The notes beneath the pieces are model-generated. The model saw only the letters and a list, made by a program, of their open reading frames with translations, was not told the DNA's origin and did no database searches. From NCBI GenBank assembly GCA_023423935.1, contig JAFAEQ010000043.1, forward strand, positions 65,632 through 129,631: DNA of 64,000 nt, in the 5' to 3' direction. Every line of letters starts with the position of its first letter. Positions within the stretch are counted from its first letter, which is position 1. Positions 26,594 through 34,750 of the stretch are shown here, in pieces. The position numbers and the translations under genes are program-made. This DNA comes from Pseudomonadota bacterium. Lineage in GTDB: Bacteria; Pseudomonadota; Gammaproteobacteria; Steroidobacterales; Steroidobacteraceae.

Positions 26594-28618
26594 ATGGCTT
26601 CTCTGAAAAAGACCGAAGAGCGCGTACGCGAGCTTCGCGAACAGATCGAGCGTCACAACTACCGCTACTACGTACTCGACGATCCGACGGTGTCGGACGC
26701 CGAGTACGACCGGCTGATGCGCGAGCTGAAGGACATCGAGGCTGCGCATCCGCAACTCGTCACTGCCGATTCTCCCACTCAGCGCGTCGGCATCGCACCA
26801 GTCGGCGAATTGCGGGAAGTCGTGCATTCGACACCGATGCTCTCGCTCGACAATGCATTTACCGAGGAGGATCTGATCAATTTCGACCGGCGCGTGCGTG
26901 AGCGTCTCGACGATGTGGAAAGTGTCGAGTACGCGGCAGAGCCCAAGCTCGACGGTCTCGCAGTGAGCTTTCGCTACGAGCAGGGTGTGCTCGTGCAGGC
27001 CGCCACCCGCGGCGACGGTTCGCGCGGCGAAGATGTCACTCACAACGTGAAGACGATCAAGGCCGTCCCGGTGAGACTGCGAGGCAAAGCTCCCGAAGTC
27101 CTCGAGGTCCGCGGCGAAGTGTTCATGACGCTTGCGGGCTTCAAGGCCATGAACGAGAAAGCGCTCGCGGCGGGGGAGAAGGTCTTCGTCAATCCACGCA
27201 ATGCGGCGGCGGGCAGCCTGCGACAGCTCGATCCGCGGCTCACGGCGACGCGTCCTCTCGATGTGTTCTTCTACAGCGTGGGTGAGACCCGCGGATGGAA
27301 GCTGCCCGCGCGACATAGTGAATCGCTCGAGCAGTTGCGCGAACTCGGACTCAAGATCTCGCCGCTGCTGCGCGTCGTGCAAGGCGCTCAGGGTTGTCTC
27401 GACTACTACCGCAGTGTCGGTGAGCAGCGCGCGAGCCTGCCGTACGAGATCGATGGCGTCGTCTACAAAGTGAACCGCTTTCAGCAACAGCGCGATCTGG
27501 GCTTCGTCGCACGTGCGCCGCGCTGGGCGATCGCGCACAAGTTTCCCGCGCACGAGGAGACCACCGTCGTGCGGGGCGTGGAGTTCCAGGTCGGTCGCAC
27601 CGGTGCGCTGACGCCGGTGGCAAGGCTCGAACCGGTGTTCGTCGGCGGTGTGACCGTCAGCAACGCCACGCTGCACAACATGGACGAGGTACAGCGTAAG
27701 GACGTGCACATCGGTGACACAGTCGTGATTCGACGAGCCGGCGATGTCATTCCCGAGATCGTCAAGGTCATCGTCGAGAAGCGACCGCCGGACGCGCGCA
27801 AAGTAGTTCTCCCGCGCAAGTGCCCGATCTGCGATTCAGATGTGGAGCGCGTCGAGGGTGAGGCAGTAGCTCGCTGTACAGGTGGCCTGTTCTGCCCGGC
27901 GCAGCGCAAAGAGGCGCTACGACATTTCGCCTCGCGCCGTGCGCTCGATATCGAAGGTCTGGGCAGCACGTTGATAGACCAGCTTGTCGATGGCGATCGC
28001 GTACGTAGTCCCGCCGATCTGTACAAACTCACTGTGCAGGATTTCATCCAGCTCGAGCGCATGGGCGAGAAATCAGCGACGAATCTGGTGAGCGCGCTCG
28101 AGAGGAGCAAGAAGACAACCTTCGCAAGGTTTCTGTACGCGCTCGGCATCCGCCATGTCGGCGAAGCCACCGCTGCGGCGCTCGCGGCGCACTTCGGTTC
28201 GATCGAGGCGCTCGAAGCTGCGACTGAAGAGCAGATCCAGGAAGTGCCGGACATCGGTCCGGTCGTGGCAGCGCACGTGAGTCATATCATGCAGCAGCCG
28301 CACAATCGCGAAGTCATCCAGCAGTTGCGGGCGGCGGGAATCGAATGGCCTGTACAGGTGCGCAGGATGGGCGCCGCGGAGGGCCCGCTCGCCGGCAAGA
28401 CGTTCGTACTGACAGGCACGCTCGACAGCATGAGCCGCGATCAGGCCAGCGATCGGATTACCGCCCTCGGAGGCAAAGTCGCAGGCAGCGTCTCAAAGAA
28501 GACGCACTACGTCGTCGCAGGCGCCGAAGCCGGCTCGAAGCTCAAGAAAGCCCAGGAGCTTGGTGTCGAGGTGCTGGATGAGGCGGCATTTCTCCGCCTG
28601 CTTGGGCAGGCGGAGTGA
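26594..28618 (+). CDS. ligA: NAD-dependent DNA ligase LigA
   Basis: Seals nicks in replication and repair. 674 aa, standard. The catalytic lysine is K118 in AEPKLDGLAVSF. An adenylation domain and an OB fold (VGRTGALTPVARLEPVFVGG) precede a four-Cys zinc finger starting at CPICDSDVERV. Helix-hairpin-helix repeats and a C-terminal BRCT domain (LAGKTFVLTGTLDSMSRDQA) follow. It is convergent with the parvulin gene across a word-repeat hairpin. Confidence 0.98.
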   Translation: MASLKKTEERVRELREQIERHNYRYYVLDDPTVSDAEYDRLMRELKDIEAAHPQLVTADSPTQRVGIAPVGELREVVHSTPMLSLDNAFTEEDLINFDRRVRERLDDVESVEYAAEPKLDGLAVSFRYEQGVLVQAATRGDGSRGEDVTHNVKTIKAVPVRLRGKAPEVLEVRGEVFMTLAGFKAMNEKALAAGEKVFVNPRNAAAGSLRQLDPRLTATRPLDVFFYSVGETRGWKLPARHSESLEQLRELGLKISPLLRVVQGAQGCLDYYRSVGEQRASLPYEIDGVVYKVNRFQQQRDLGFVARAPRWAIAHKFPAHEETTVVRGVEFQVGRTGALTPVARLEPVFVGGVTVSNATLHNMDEVQRKDVHIGDTVVIRRAGDVIPEIVKVIVEKRPPDARKVVLPRKCPICDSDVERVEGEAVARCTGGLFCPAQRKEALRHFASRRALDIEGLGSTLIDQLVDGDRVRSPADLYKLTVQDFIQLERMGEKSATNLVSALERSKKTTFARFLYALGIRHVGEATAAALAAHFGSIEALEAATEEQIQEVPDIGPVVAAHVSHIMQQPHNREVIQQLRAAGIEWPVQVRRMGAAEGPLAGKTFVLTGTLDSMSRDQASDRITALGGKVAGSVSKKTHYVVAGAEAGSKLKKAQELGVEVLDEAAFLRLLGQAE

Positions 28619-28621
28619 GGT

Positions 28622-28730
28622 CTGATGAGAGTGATGACAGTGACGACGGTGATGTCGGTGATGTCAGTGAGGTTGGAGCGACTGGTCTGACCGCATCACT
28701 CCCATCACTGCCATCACCGCCATCACTTCA
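28622..28730. repeat. Word-repeat hairpin C (ligA/parvulin)
   Basis: The left arm 28622-28671 is four to five copies of a 9-nt word RGTGATGNC. The right arm 28691-28729 is four copies of its complement (CCATCACYG). The element starts 3 nt after the ligA stop and ends 4 nt before the parvulin stop, so it fills the whole convergent gap. It probably ends both transcripts, but neither side has a T-run. Confidence 0.8.
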
Positions 28731-28733
28731 GAT

Positions 28734-29546
28734 TCAGATCTTCTTCTCGATCTTTGCGTTCTTGCGCAGCTCTTCCAGATAGGTCTGGATGCGCTTGCGC
28801 TGCACGATGCCGCGCACGCGTTCTTTCACTTCTTCGAACGCAGGCGGTGTCGGGGCGCGCTTCTCTTCGAGCTTGATCACGTGCCAGCCGAATTGGGTCT
28901 GCACGGGCTGTTCGGTGATCTGGCCGGGTTGCAGGCTCGTCACGGCATCGGCGAACGGCTTGACCATCGTGTCCAGGGTGAACCAGCCCAGATCGCCGCC
29001 GCTCTGGCTCGATGAATCCTTCGACTTCTCCTTCGCAATCTTGGCGAAATCGGCACCGCCTTTCAGCTGAGCTGTGATGGCATCGGCCGTGGCCTTGTCT
29101 TCGACCAGAATGTGGCGGGCGTGGTATTCGCTCGCCATGTTGGCGACCTGCGCGTCGTACTCGGGCTTCAGCTCGGCGTCGGTGACCGGATGGTCTTCCA
29201 GATATTTGTTGATGCCGGCGTCGACGACCACGTTCATGCGGGCGAGGGCGATCTCGTCTGCGACTTTGGGCGTCTTGGCGATGCCGGACTTCTCCGCCGC
29301 ATCCGCTGCGAGCTGCATGTCGATGAATTGATCGAGGAGTTGCGACTTCTGGTCTTGCGGAATCTCGCGACCTGCCTGGCGTTCCACGTTCGCCACATAC
29401 AGATCGAACTGCGCCTTGCTGATGGGCTTGCCGTTGACGGTAGCGACGGATTCGCCAGACGCTGCCGGAGCCGCGGCCTTGCCGCACGCTGCGAGCAGCA
29501 GCATGGGAACGAAAAGAATCAATGCGGTATTACGACGACGATTCAT
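28734..29546 (-). CDS. Parvulin-type peptidyl-prolyl isomerase lipoprotein
   Basis: Periplasmic folding helper of the SurA/PpiD/PrsA type. 270 aa. A lipoprotein signal ends in the lipobox LLAAC, so C21 would be lipidated. A SurA-like N-terminal helical region follows (VATVNGKPISKAQFDLYVAN). The parvulin domain is about residues 135-230 (EYHARHILVEDKATADAITA, then GGDLGWFTLDTMVKPF and TQFGWHVIKLEEKR). It resembles the PrsA/EpsD class. It is last in the yciB-bolA-parvulin operon, 23 nt after bolA. The client proteins are unknown. Confidence 0.88.
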   Translation of the reverse strand: MNRRRNTALILFVPMLLLAACGKAAAPAASGESVATVNGKPISKAQFDLYVANVERQAGREIPQDQKSQLLDQFIDMQLAADAAEKSGIAKTPKVADEIALARMNVVVDAGINKYLEDHPVTDAELKPEYDAQVANMASEYHARHILVEDKATADAITAQLKGGADFAKIAKEKSKDSSSQSGGDLGWFTLDTMVKPFADAVTSLQPGQITEQPVQTQFGWHVIKLEEKRAPTPPAFEEVKERVRGIVQRKRIQTYLEELRKNAKIEKKI

Positions 29547-29569
29547 GGCTGTCCTTTGGATTGCAGCTT

Positions 29570-29848
29570 TTATGACTTAAGTGCGGCTTCGGCCGGTGTG
29601 AGGGCGGAGATGCCCAGAGCATGGATATCGGTCTGCATCAGATCTGCGAGGCAGCGATAGACGAGCTGATGGCGCTGCACGGTGCGCAGCCCTTCGAAAT
29701 CGGGCGAGACGATGCGAACGCGAAAATGGCCTCGGCCATCGCGTGCACCCGCGTGACCTGCATGCAGATGGCTGTCGTCGATCAGCTCGACGGCTTGCGT
29801 GTGCAGCGAGCTGCGCAGCTGTGCCACGATGCGATCGGCGCGGTTCAC
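29570..29848 (-). CDS. bolA: BolA family protein
   Basis: BolA proteins pair with monothiol glutaredoxins and affect cell shape and iron homeostasis. 92 aa from GTG 29848. The family core is clear: VELIDDSHLHAGHAGARDGR, GHFRVRIVSPDFEGLRTVQR and HQLVYRCLADLM. The start overlaps the yciB stop (GTGA), giving tight coupling. An upstream extension of the frame only shadows yciB. A bolA/yciB neighbourhood is common in Gammaproteobacteria. Confidence 0.93.
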   Translation of the reverse strand: MNRADRIVAQLRSSLHTQAVELIDDSHLHAGHAGARDGRGHFRVRIVSPDFEGLRTVQRHQLVYRCLADLMQTDIHALGISALTPAEAALKS

Positions 29849-30396
29849 TGAGCACCGCCGTCGGCGGGGGTTTGCGGCATTTTGGAGGCCAGCCACACAC
29901 CCTGCAGCAAGGCGAAGACGAGTGTCAGGCCCAGCACGCCGAAGACCTTGAACTTCGCCCAGACGTCGGTGCTGAAGTTGTACATGACGTACAGATTGAT
30001 CGCACCGAGCGCGAGAAAGAACAGTGCCCATACCGTGTTCAAGCGGAGCCAAAGGGGGCGCTCGAGCGTAACGCTTGCGTCCAGCAGCCGCTGGATCATC
30101 GGTTTCTCGCCGACGAACTGGCTGATCAGGAAGCCCGCGGCGAACAGCCAGTTCACCACAGTGACTTTCCATTTGATGAACGCCTCGTCATGAATCCACA
30201 AGGTCAGCCCACCGAATACGAGCACGAGGGCAGCCGAGATGAGGGCCATCGAGCTCACCTTCCGATGCAGTGTCCATTGCAAGGCCACCTGCAGCAGCAC
30301 CGCGACGATGATTACGCCCGTTGCGATGAAGATGCCCGCGAATTTGAATGCAATGAAGAATGCGATGAGGGGGAAAAAATCGAACAGCAGCTGCAT
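29845..30396 (-). CDS. yciB: Inner membrane-spanning protein YciB (septation protein A family)
   Basis: Five-helix inner-membrane protein linked to envelope integrity and septation. 183 aa from MQLLFDFFPLIAFFIAFKFA, the typical family start. Hydrophobic segments are followed by the PMIQRLLDASVTLERPLWLR cytoplasmic loop and two last helices. I use ATG 30396 rather than an in-frame start 87 nt upstream, which would cover the divergent promoter region. Confidence 0.93.
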   Translation of the reverse strand: MQLLFDFFPLIAFFIAFKFAGIFIATGVIIVAVLLQVALQWTLHRKVSSMALISAALVLVFGGLTLWIHDEAFIKWKVTVVNWLFAAGFLISQFVGEKPMIQRLLDASVTLERPLWLRLNTVWALFFLALGAINLYVMYNFSTDVWAKFKVFGVLGLTLVFALLQGVWLASKMPQTPADGGAQ

Positions 30397-30424
30397 GGAG
30401 ACGGACGCGCGCAAAGGGGCCGGT

Positions 30425-30430
30425 ATGATA
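30425..30430 (-). promoter_or_regulatory. Candidate -10 for the yciB operon
   Basis: Minus-strand TATCAT (30430 down to 30425) lies 29 nt upstream of yciB. The -35 region is poor (three matches at best), so this is a weak call. The 119-bp divergent gap to yciO must carry promoters for both directions. Confidence 0.3.
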
Positions 30431-30515
30431 CCCGTGAAGCCCGGTCGTGGGCAGTTACCACCCTTTAAGGCTTCCGCAAACACCTGACGTCGCTTTCCAC
30501 TGACGGCTCGGCGCT

Positions 30516-31139
30516 ATGAGCAGCCAATTTTTCGAGATCCATCCCAAGAATCCACAACCGCGGCTGATACGGCAGGCCGTGACCATCATTCGCGACGGAG
30601 GAATCGTGGTGTATCCGACGGACTCCTGTTACGCCCTCGGATGTCATATCGGCGATAAGGCCGCCATGGAGCGCATTTCACGGATCCGCGAAACGGACAA
30701 GAACCATCATTTCACGCTGGTGTGCCGGGATCTCTCGGAAATCGCCAAGTACGCCCGCGTGAGCAATCAGCAGTACCGCACATTGAAGGCGTTCACCCCG
30801 GGTCCGTACACATTTATTCTGCAGGCCACCCGCGAGACGCCCAAGCGGCTGCAGAATCCCAAGCGCAGCACGATCGGCATTCGCGTCCCCGATCACGTCG
30901 TACCGCAGTTGCTGATGGCAGAGCTCGGGGAACCGCTGATGAGCTCGACATTGATCCTGCCGGGCGACGAACACCCGATGACCGATGCACACGAGATCCA
31001 GGAACGGCTCTATCACAATGTGGATGCGGTGATCGACGGCGGCAATTGCGGTCTCGAACCGACCAGCGTGATCGATCTTGCCGGGCCGGCGCCCGTGATC
31101 GCGCGCCGTGGCAAGGGCGATGTCCACGCGTTTGAATAA
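30516..31139 (+). CDS. yciO: YciO family protein (threonylcarbamoyl-AMP synthase-like)
   Basis: Sua5/YrdC/YciO fold. 207 aa, close in length to E. coli YciO. Family segments are GIVVYPTDSCYALGCHIGDK, then RIRETDKNHHFTLVCRDLSE, FTPGPYTFIL and STIGIRVPDH. TsaC/Sua5 make threonylcarbamoyl-AMP for tRNA t6A; whether YciO proteins do so efficiently is less certain. It precedes trpS by 151 nt. Confidence 0.88.
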   Translation: MSSQFFEIHPKNPQPRLIRQAVTIIRDGGIVVYPTDSCYALGCHIGDKAAMERISRIRETDKNHHFTLVCRDLSEIAKYARVSNQQYRTLKAFTPGPYTFILQATRETPKRLQNPKRSTIGIRVPDHVVPQLLMAELGEPLMSSTLILPGDEHPMTDAHEIQERLYHNVDAVIDGGNCGLEPTSVIDLAGPAPVIARRGKGDVHAFE

Positions 31140-31158
31140 ACGCACCCGTCAAGCTGCG

Positions 31159-31164
31159 TATAAT
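31159..31164 (+). promoter_or_regulatory. Candidate trpS promoter -10
   Basis: TATAAT in the context GCTGCGTATAATGCGGCC lies 20 nt after the yciO stop, followed by a GC-rich discriminator. The only -35-like hexamer (TTGAAT, 31132-31137) is 21 bp away, too far for a standard promoter. The leader to trpS would be about 120 nt and shows no trp-codon-rich leader peptide. Confidence 0.4.
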
Positions 31165-31290
31165 GCGGCCCACCTGAAAATCAGCTGTGCGCCGTGATTA
31201 AGAAAGCGGCGTAAGCCTCTGAAATACAACCTGAGGGCATGATCCATCACGAGGTTCGCAAGAGCCGGCGATGGAGTGTAGAGACCCGCA

Positions 31291-32508
31291 TTGAGCGCAA
31301 CGATTACGACCAACCGCCGCGTTCTGTCTGGAATGCGACCGACGGGCGCGCTGCACCTGGGCAATTATCTCGGCGCCCTGAAAAACTGGACCGAGCTGCA
31401 GTACCAATACGAGTGCTATTTCTTCGTCGCCGACATTCATGCGCTGACGACGGGATACGACGACACCTCGAATCTCGAGGAGAACACCTGGGAGATGGTG
31501 ATCGACTGGCTCGCGGCAGGAGTCAATCCGGCGAACGCGACCATGTTCATCCAGTCACGGGTGCCCGAACACTCGGAACTGCATTTGTTGTTGTCGATGA
31601 TCACGCCGCTCGGGTGGCTCGAGCGCGTCCCGACCTATAAGGACCAGCAGGAGCAGCTGCGCGATCGCGATCTGGCGACGTATGGATTTCTGGGCTACCC
31701 ACTGCTGCAGAGTGCGGACATCCTTCTCTACAAAGCTGCCCACGTACCGGTCGGCGAGGATCAGATCGCGCATGTGGAGATCACGCGCGAAGTCGCGCGT
31801 CGCTTCAATCATGTGTACGGTCGCGAGCCGGATTTCGAGGCCAAGGTTGAGAAGGCAATCAAGAGTCTCGGCAGCCGCAATGGCAATCAGTACCGGGAGC
31901 TGCGCCGTCAGTACCAGGAGCAGGGCGATCAGAACGCACTCGAGAAAGCTCACGCCATGCTTGCGGGCAATGCGCGCCTGACTCTGGCCGATCGCGAGCG
32001 GTTGCTCGGACATCTCGAAGGCACGGGACGCAGCATTCTGGTCGAGCCGGACGCACTACTGACGACCACGCCGAAAGTGCCGGGTCTCGACGGTCGCAAG
32101 ATGTCGAAGTCCTATGGCAACACCATCGGACTGCGCGAAGATCCCGACTCGGTCATGAAAAAGCTCAAGGCGATGCAGACGGATCCGGCGCGCGTGCGTC
32201 GTACGGATCCGGGCGAGCCCGAGAAATGTCCGGTGTGGGATTTCCACAAGATCTACTCGGACGCCGACACCCAAAAATGGGTGGTCGAGGGTTGCCGCAG
32301 CGCTGGCATCGGATGTCTCGATTGCAAGAAGCGCGTCGCCGACGTGATGGTGGCCGATATCTCTGCGATCCGTGCCCGCGCCGCGGAGTATCAGGAGAAT
32401 CGCGACCTCGTGCGCGGCATCATCGCGGAAGGGTGCGAGAAGGCGCGCGACGTGGCGCGTCAGACGCTCGAAGAAGTGCACCAGGCCATGGGCATGAATT
32501 ATCGATAG
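31291..32508 (+). CDS. trpS: Tryptophan--tRNA ligase
   Basis: Charges tRNA-Trp. 405 aa, about 70 residues longer than E. coli TrpS. HIGH-type motif TGALHLGN ends at N25; KMSKS is at 270-274. The extra length includes a charged helical insert around residues 187-250, before the KMSKS loop. The start is TTG 31291: the next upstream in-frame codon set ends in a stop at 31279, and the first ATG (M15) is inside the conserved core. No good Shine-Dalgarno is visible. Confidence 0.95.
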   Translation: MSATITTNRRVLSGMRPTGALHLGNYLGALKNWTELQYQYECYFFVADIHALTTGYDDTSNLEENTWEMVIDWLAAGVNPANATMFIQSRVPEHSELHLLLSMITPLGWLERVPTYKDQQEQLRDRDLATYGFLGYPLLQSADILLYKAAHVPVGEDQIAHVEITREVARRFNHVYGREPDFEAKVEKAIKSLGSRNGNQYRELRRQYQEQGDQNALEKAHAMLAGNARLTLADRERLLGHLEGTGRSILVEPDALLTTTPKVPGLDGRKMSKSYGNTIGLREDPDSVMKKLKAMQTDPARVRRTDPGEPEKCPVWDFHKIYSDADTQKWVVEGCRSAGIGCLDCKKRVADVMVADISAIRARAAEYQENRDLVRGIIAEGCEKARDVARQTLEEVHQAMGMNYR

Positions 32509-32514
32509 CGCGAG

Positions 32515-32531
32515 GGTGCAACGTTTGCACC
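32515..32531 (+). other. Small hairpin between trpS and scpA
   Basis: GGTGCAA-CGT-TTGCACC, a perfect 7-bp stem with a triloop 6 nt after the trpS stop and 28 nt before scpA. No T-run follows. It is probably an mRNA stability or processing element. Confidence 0.35.
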
Positions 32532-32559
32532 TGCTGCCTGACGAATCGAATCCTGCAAG

Positions 32560-34686
32560 ATGAAACCTGACCTCAAACTCATCGAGAACACCGGCTCGCA
32601 ACTCGAAGCGGAGATGCTCGAGTTCGATCTGCCGCCGCAGCAGCAGGAGATGCCCTTCGCGGTCGTCGAGGGCGAGCCCGTCACTCAGTTACCGCGCGAT
32701 CTCTATATTCCGCCGGATGCGTTGCAGGTCTTCCTCGAAGCATTCGAAGGCCCGCTCGATCTGCTGCTGTATCTGATCCGCCGCCAGAATCTCGACATTC
32801 TCGACATTCCGATCGCCGAGATCACGCGGCAGTACATGAAGTACATCGAGGTCATGTCGGAGCTGCAGCTCGAGCTGGCGGGCGAATATCTGCTCATGGC
32901 GGCGATGCTCGCCGAGATCAAATCGCGCATGCTGCTGCCGCGGCCGAGTACGCCTGAAGGTGGCGAAGAAGAAGACCCGCGCGCCGAGCTGGTACGCCGG
33001 CTGCAGGAATACGAACGCTTCAAGAAGGCAGCCGAGGACATCGATCTGCTGCCGCGCATGGAACGCGATCACCTGCCGACTTCGATCGAGCTCGTGGAGC
33101 GCAAGGTCGTGCGAATCCTTCCGCAGGTCTCGTTGCAGGAAATGCTGCTGGCCTTGAAGGATGTGATGCAGCGCGCCGAGATGTTCGCGCATCACCAGGT
33201 GCACAAGGACAAACTGTCCGTTCGCCAGCGCATGTCCGACATCCTGAGCACGCTGCGCAGCACCGCCTTCGTCGAGTTCACGCAGATGTTCCGCGTCGAA
33301 GAAGGCCGCATGGGTGTGACGGTCACCTTCAGCGCCATTCTCGAGCTCATGAAGGAAGGCCTGATCGAGATCGTTCAGGCCGAACCGTATGCGCCTCTGC
33401 ACATTCGACCGTCCTCGGGCACGCGGCATCTGACCGTGGTGAGTGACCAGGATCGAGCCGAATCGAGTGCAGATGCGGAGAACGAAGCGGCGCTGGCGCA
33501 ACCTGCGCAGCCCGATGAAAACGACATCGACGATGAGGACGACGTTCTCATCGATGAGTTGCCGGACGAAGAGGTGTCCGATTCGGACCAGGCCGCCGAG
33601 TCTACGATCGAGACTGGCGATGCACCCGTCGCTCAGGAGGCCGAAGCACTCGACACGTCGGTCGAAGCTAGTGAGATCGTGGATCTCCAATCGGCTCAGG
33701 CGCTCGAGGAAGCAGTTCTTGACGATTCGTCAGAAAGCGATGTTGCGTCGGTCGAAGCGACAGCAGAAGCGGTGCTCAATGAGTCTGTGACTGAAGCTTT
33801 CGATGCGCCTGTCGCTCAGGAGACCGAAGCGCTCGACGTGTCGGTCGACACAAGTGAGGTCGTGGATCTCCAATCTGCGGAAACGGTCGAGGCAGTTTCA
33901 GATGCTTCGTCAGAAAGCGATGTTGCGTCGGTCGAAGCGACAGCAGAAGCGGTGCTCGATGAGTCTGTGATCGAAGCTTCTGAAGCACCTGTCGCGCAAG
34001 AGACCGAAGCGCTCGATCTCTCGGTCGAGGCAAGTGAGGTCGTGGATCTCCAATCTGCGGAAACGGTCGAGGCAGTTTCAGATGCTTCGTCAGAAACCGA
34101 TGTTGCGTCGGTCGAAGCGACAGCAGAAGCGGTGCTCGATGAATCTGTGACCGAAGCTTTCGATGCGCCTGTCGCTCAGGAGACCGAAGCGCTCGACGTG
34201 TCAGTCGACACAAGTGAGGTCGCGGATCTCCAATCTGCGGAAGCGCTTCAGGAGCCGGACGCGCACGGCTCTTCAGATAACGATGCTGCTTTGATCGAAG
34301 CGACGGAGGCGGCGGCCGAGGATGGTGAGCTTGCTGTCATCGCCGTGGAGGTCGACGCGGACACGAACGTCGCGGATGACGCGCTGAATGACGGCAGCAC
34401 CGAATCGATGGAGGCGGCGGAAATCGTCGACGCTCATGATGTGGGCGAGGATGAAGTCGCGCCTGTCGCTGACGACGGTGCATTCGACTCGCAAGACGCA
34501 TCTCGGGAAATGAGTGACACCGCGGCCGTCAGTGCGGGCGATGCAGAGCTAGATTCGCAATCGCTCGATGAGCCTGAGTCGACAGCCACAGACATCGAAG
34601 ACGAGCCCCAGGAAGCGGAGACTCGCGCTACGCCGGATGCGACTCACGGCCATGCGCATGAGTCTGATCCGGACAAGCGCGGCTGA
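32560..34686 (+). CDS. scpA: Segregation and condensation protein ScpA with a long acidic tail
   Basis: Kleisin that bridges the SMC heads. 708 aa, more than twice the family's usual 230-300. Residues about 55-290 are a normal ScpA: FEGPLDLLLYLIRRQNLDIL near the N-terminus, a helical middle and a winged-helix C-terminus (VEFTQMFRVEEGRMGVTVTF). From about residue 300 the protein is disordered and strongly acidic (Asp, Glu, Ala, Ser, Val, almost no Lys/Arg), with tandem repeats from residue 354. No frameshift breaks it. scpB follows after 64 nt. Confidence 0.93.
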   Translation: MKPDLKLIENTGSQLEAEMLEFDLPPQQQEMPFAVVEGEPVTQLPRDLYIPPDALQVFLEAFEGPLDLLLYLIRRQNLDILDIPIAEITRQYMKYIEVMSELQLELAGEYLLMAAMLAEIKSRMLLPRPSTPEGGEEEDPRAELVRRLQEYERFKKAAEDIDLLPRMERDHLPTSIELVERKVVRILPQVSLQEMLLALKDVMQRAEMFAHHQVHKDKLSVRQRMSDILSTLRSTAFVEFTQMFRVEEGRMGVTVTFSAILELMKEGLIEIVQAEPYAPLHIRPSSGTRHLTVVSDQDRAESSADAENEAALAQPAQPDENDIDDEDDVLIDELPDEEVSDSDQAAESTIETGDAPVAQEAEALDTSVEASEIVDLQSAQALEEAVLDDSSESDVASVEATAEAVLNESVTEAFDAPVAQETEALDVSVDTSEVVDLQSAETVEAVSDASSESDVASVEATAEAVLDESVIEASEAPVAQETEALDLSVEASEVVDLQSAETVEAVSDASSETDVASVEATAEAVLDESVTEAFDAPVAQETEALDVSVDTSEVADLQSAEALQEPDAHGSSDNDAALIEATEAAAEDGELAVIAVEVDADTNVADDALNDGSTESMEAAEIVDAHDVGEDEVAPVADDGAFDSQDASREMSDTAAVSAGDAELDSQSLDEPESTATDIEDEPQEAETRATPDATHGHAHESDPDKRG
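33619..34300 (+). repeat. 180-bp tandem repeats inside scpA
   Basis: Units begin at 33619, 33802, 33982 and 34162 with lengths 183, 180, 180 and a partial, degenerate fourth. Each encodes APVAQETEALDVSVDTSEVV-type sequence followed by SDVASVEATAEAVLDESV. Units 2 and 3 are nearly identical in DNA over more than 100 bp (33860-33970 versus 34040-34150), which indicates recent in-frame duplication rather than old divergence. Confidence 0.9.
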
Positions 34687-34750
34687 GCGGGACATCGAAC
34701 AGGAAGTACTCAGTTCGCCGGCCGCACGCCCGGCGTGAAGCGAGAAATCA

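Noticed and set aside
28622..28730. Possible CRISPR array
   Set aside because: The words are only 9 nt, adjacent and inverted between the two arms, with no spacers and no cas genes nearby.
33619..34300. Possible CRISPR or mobile repeat
   Set aside because: The 180-bp period is a multiple of three, the frame is kept, and the repeats encode a continuous acidic protein tail of scpA.
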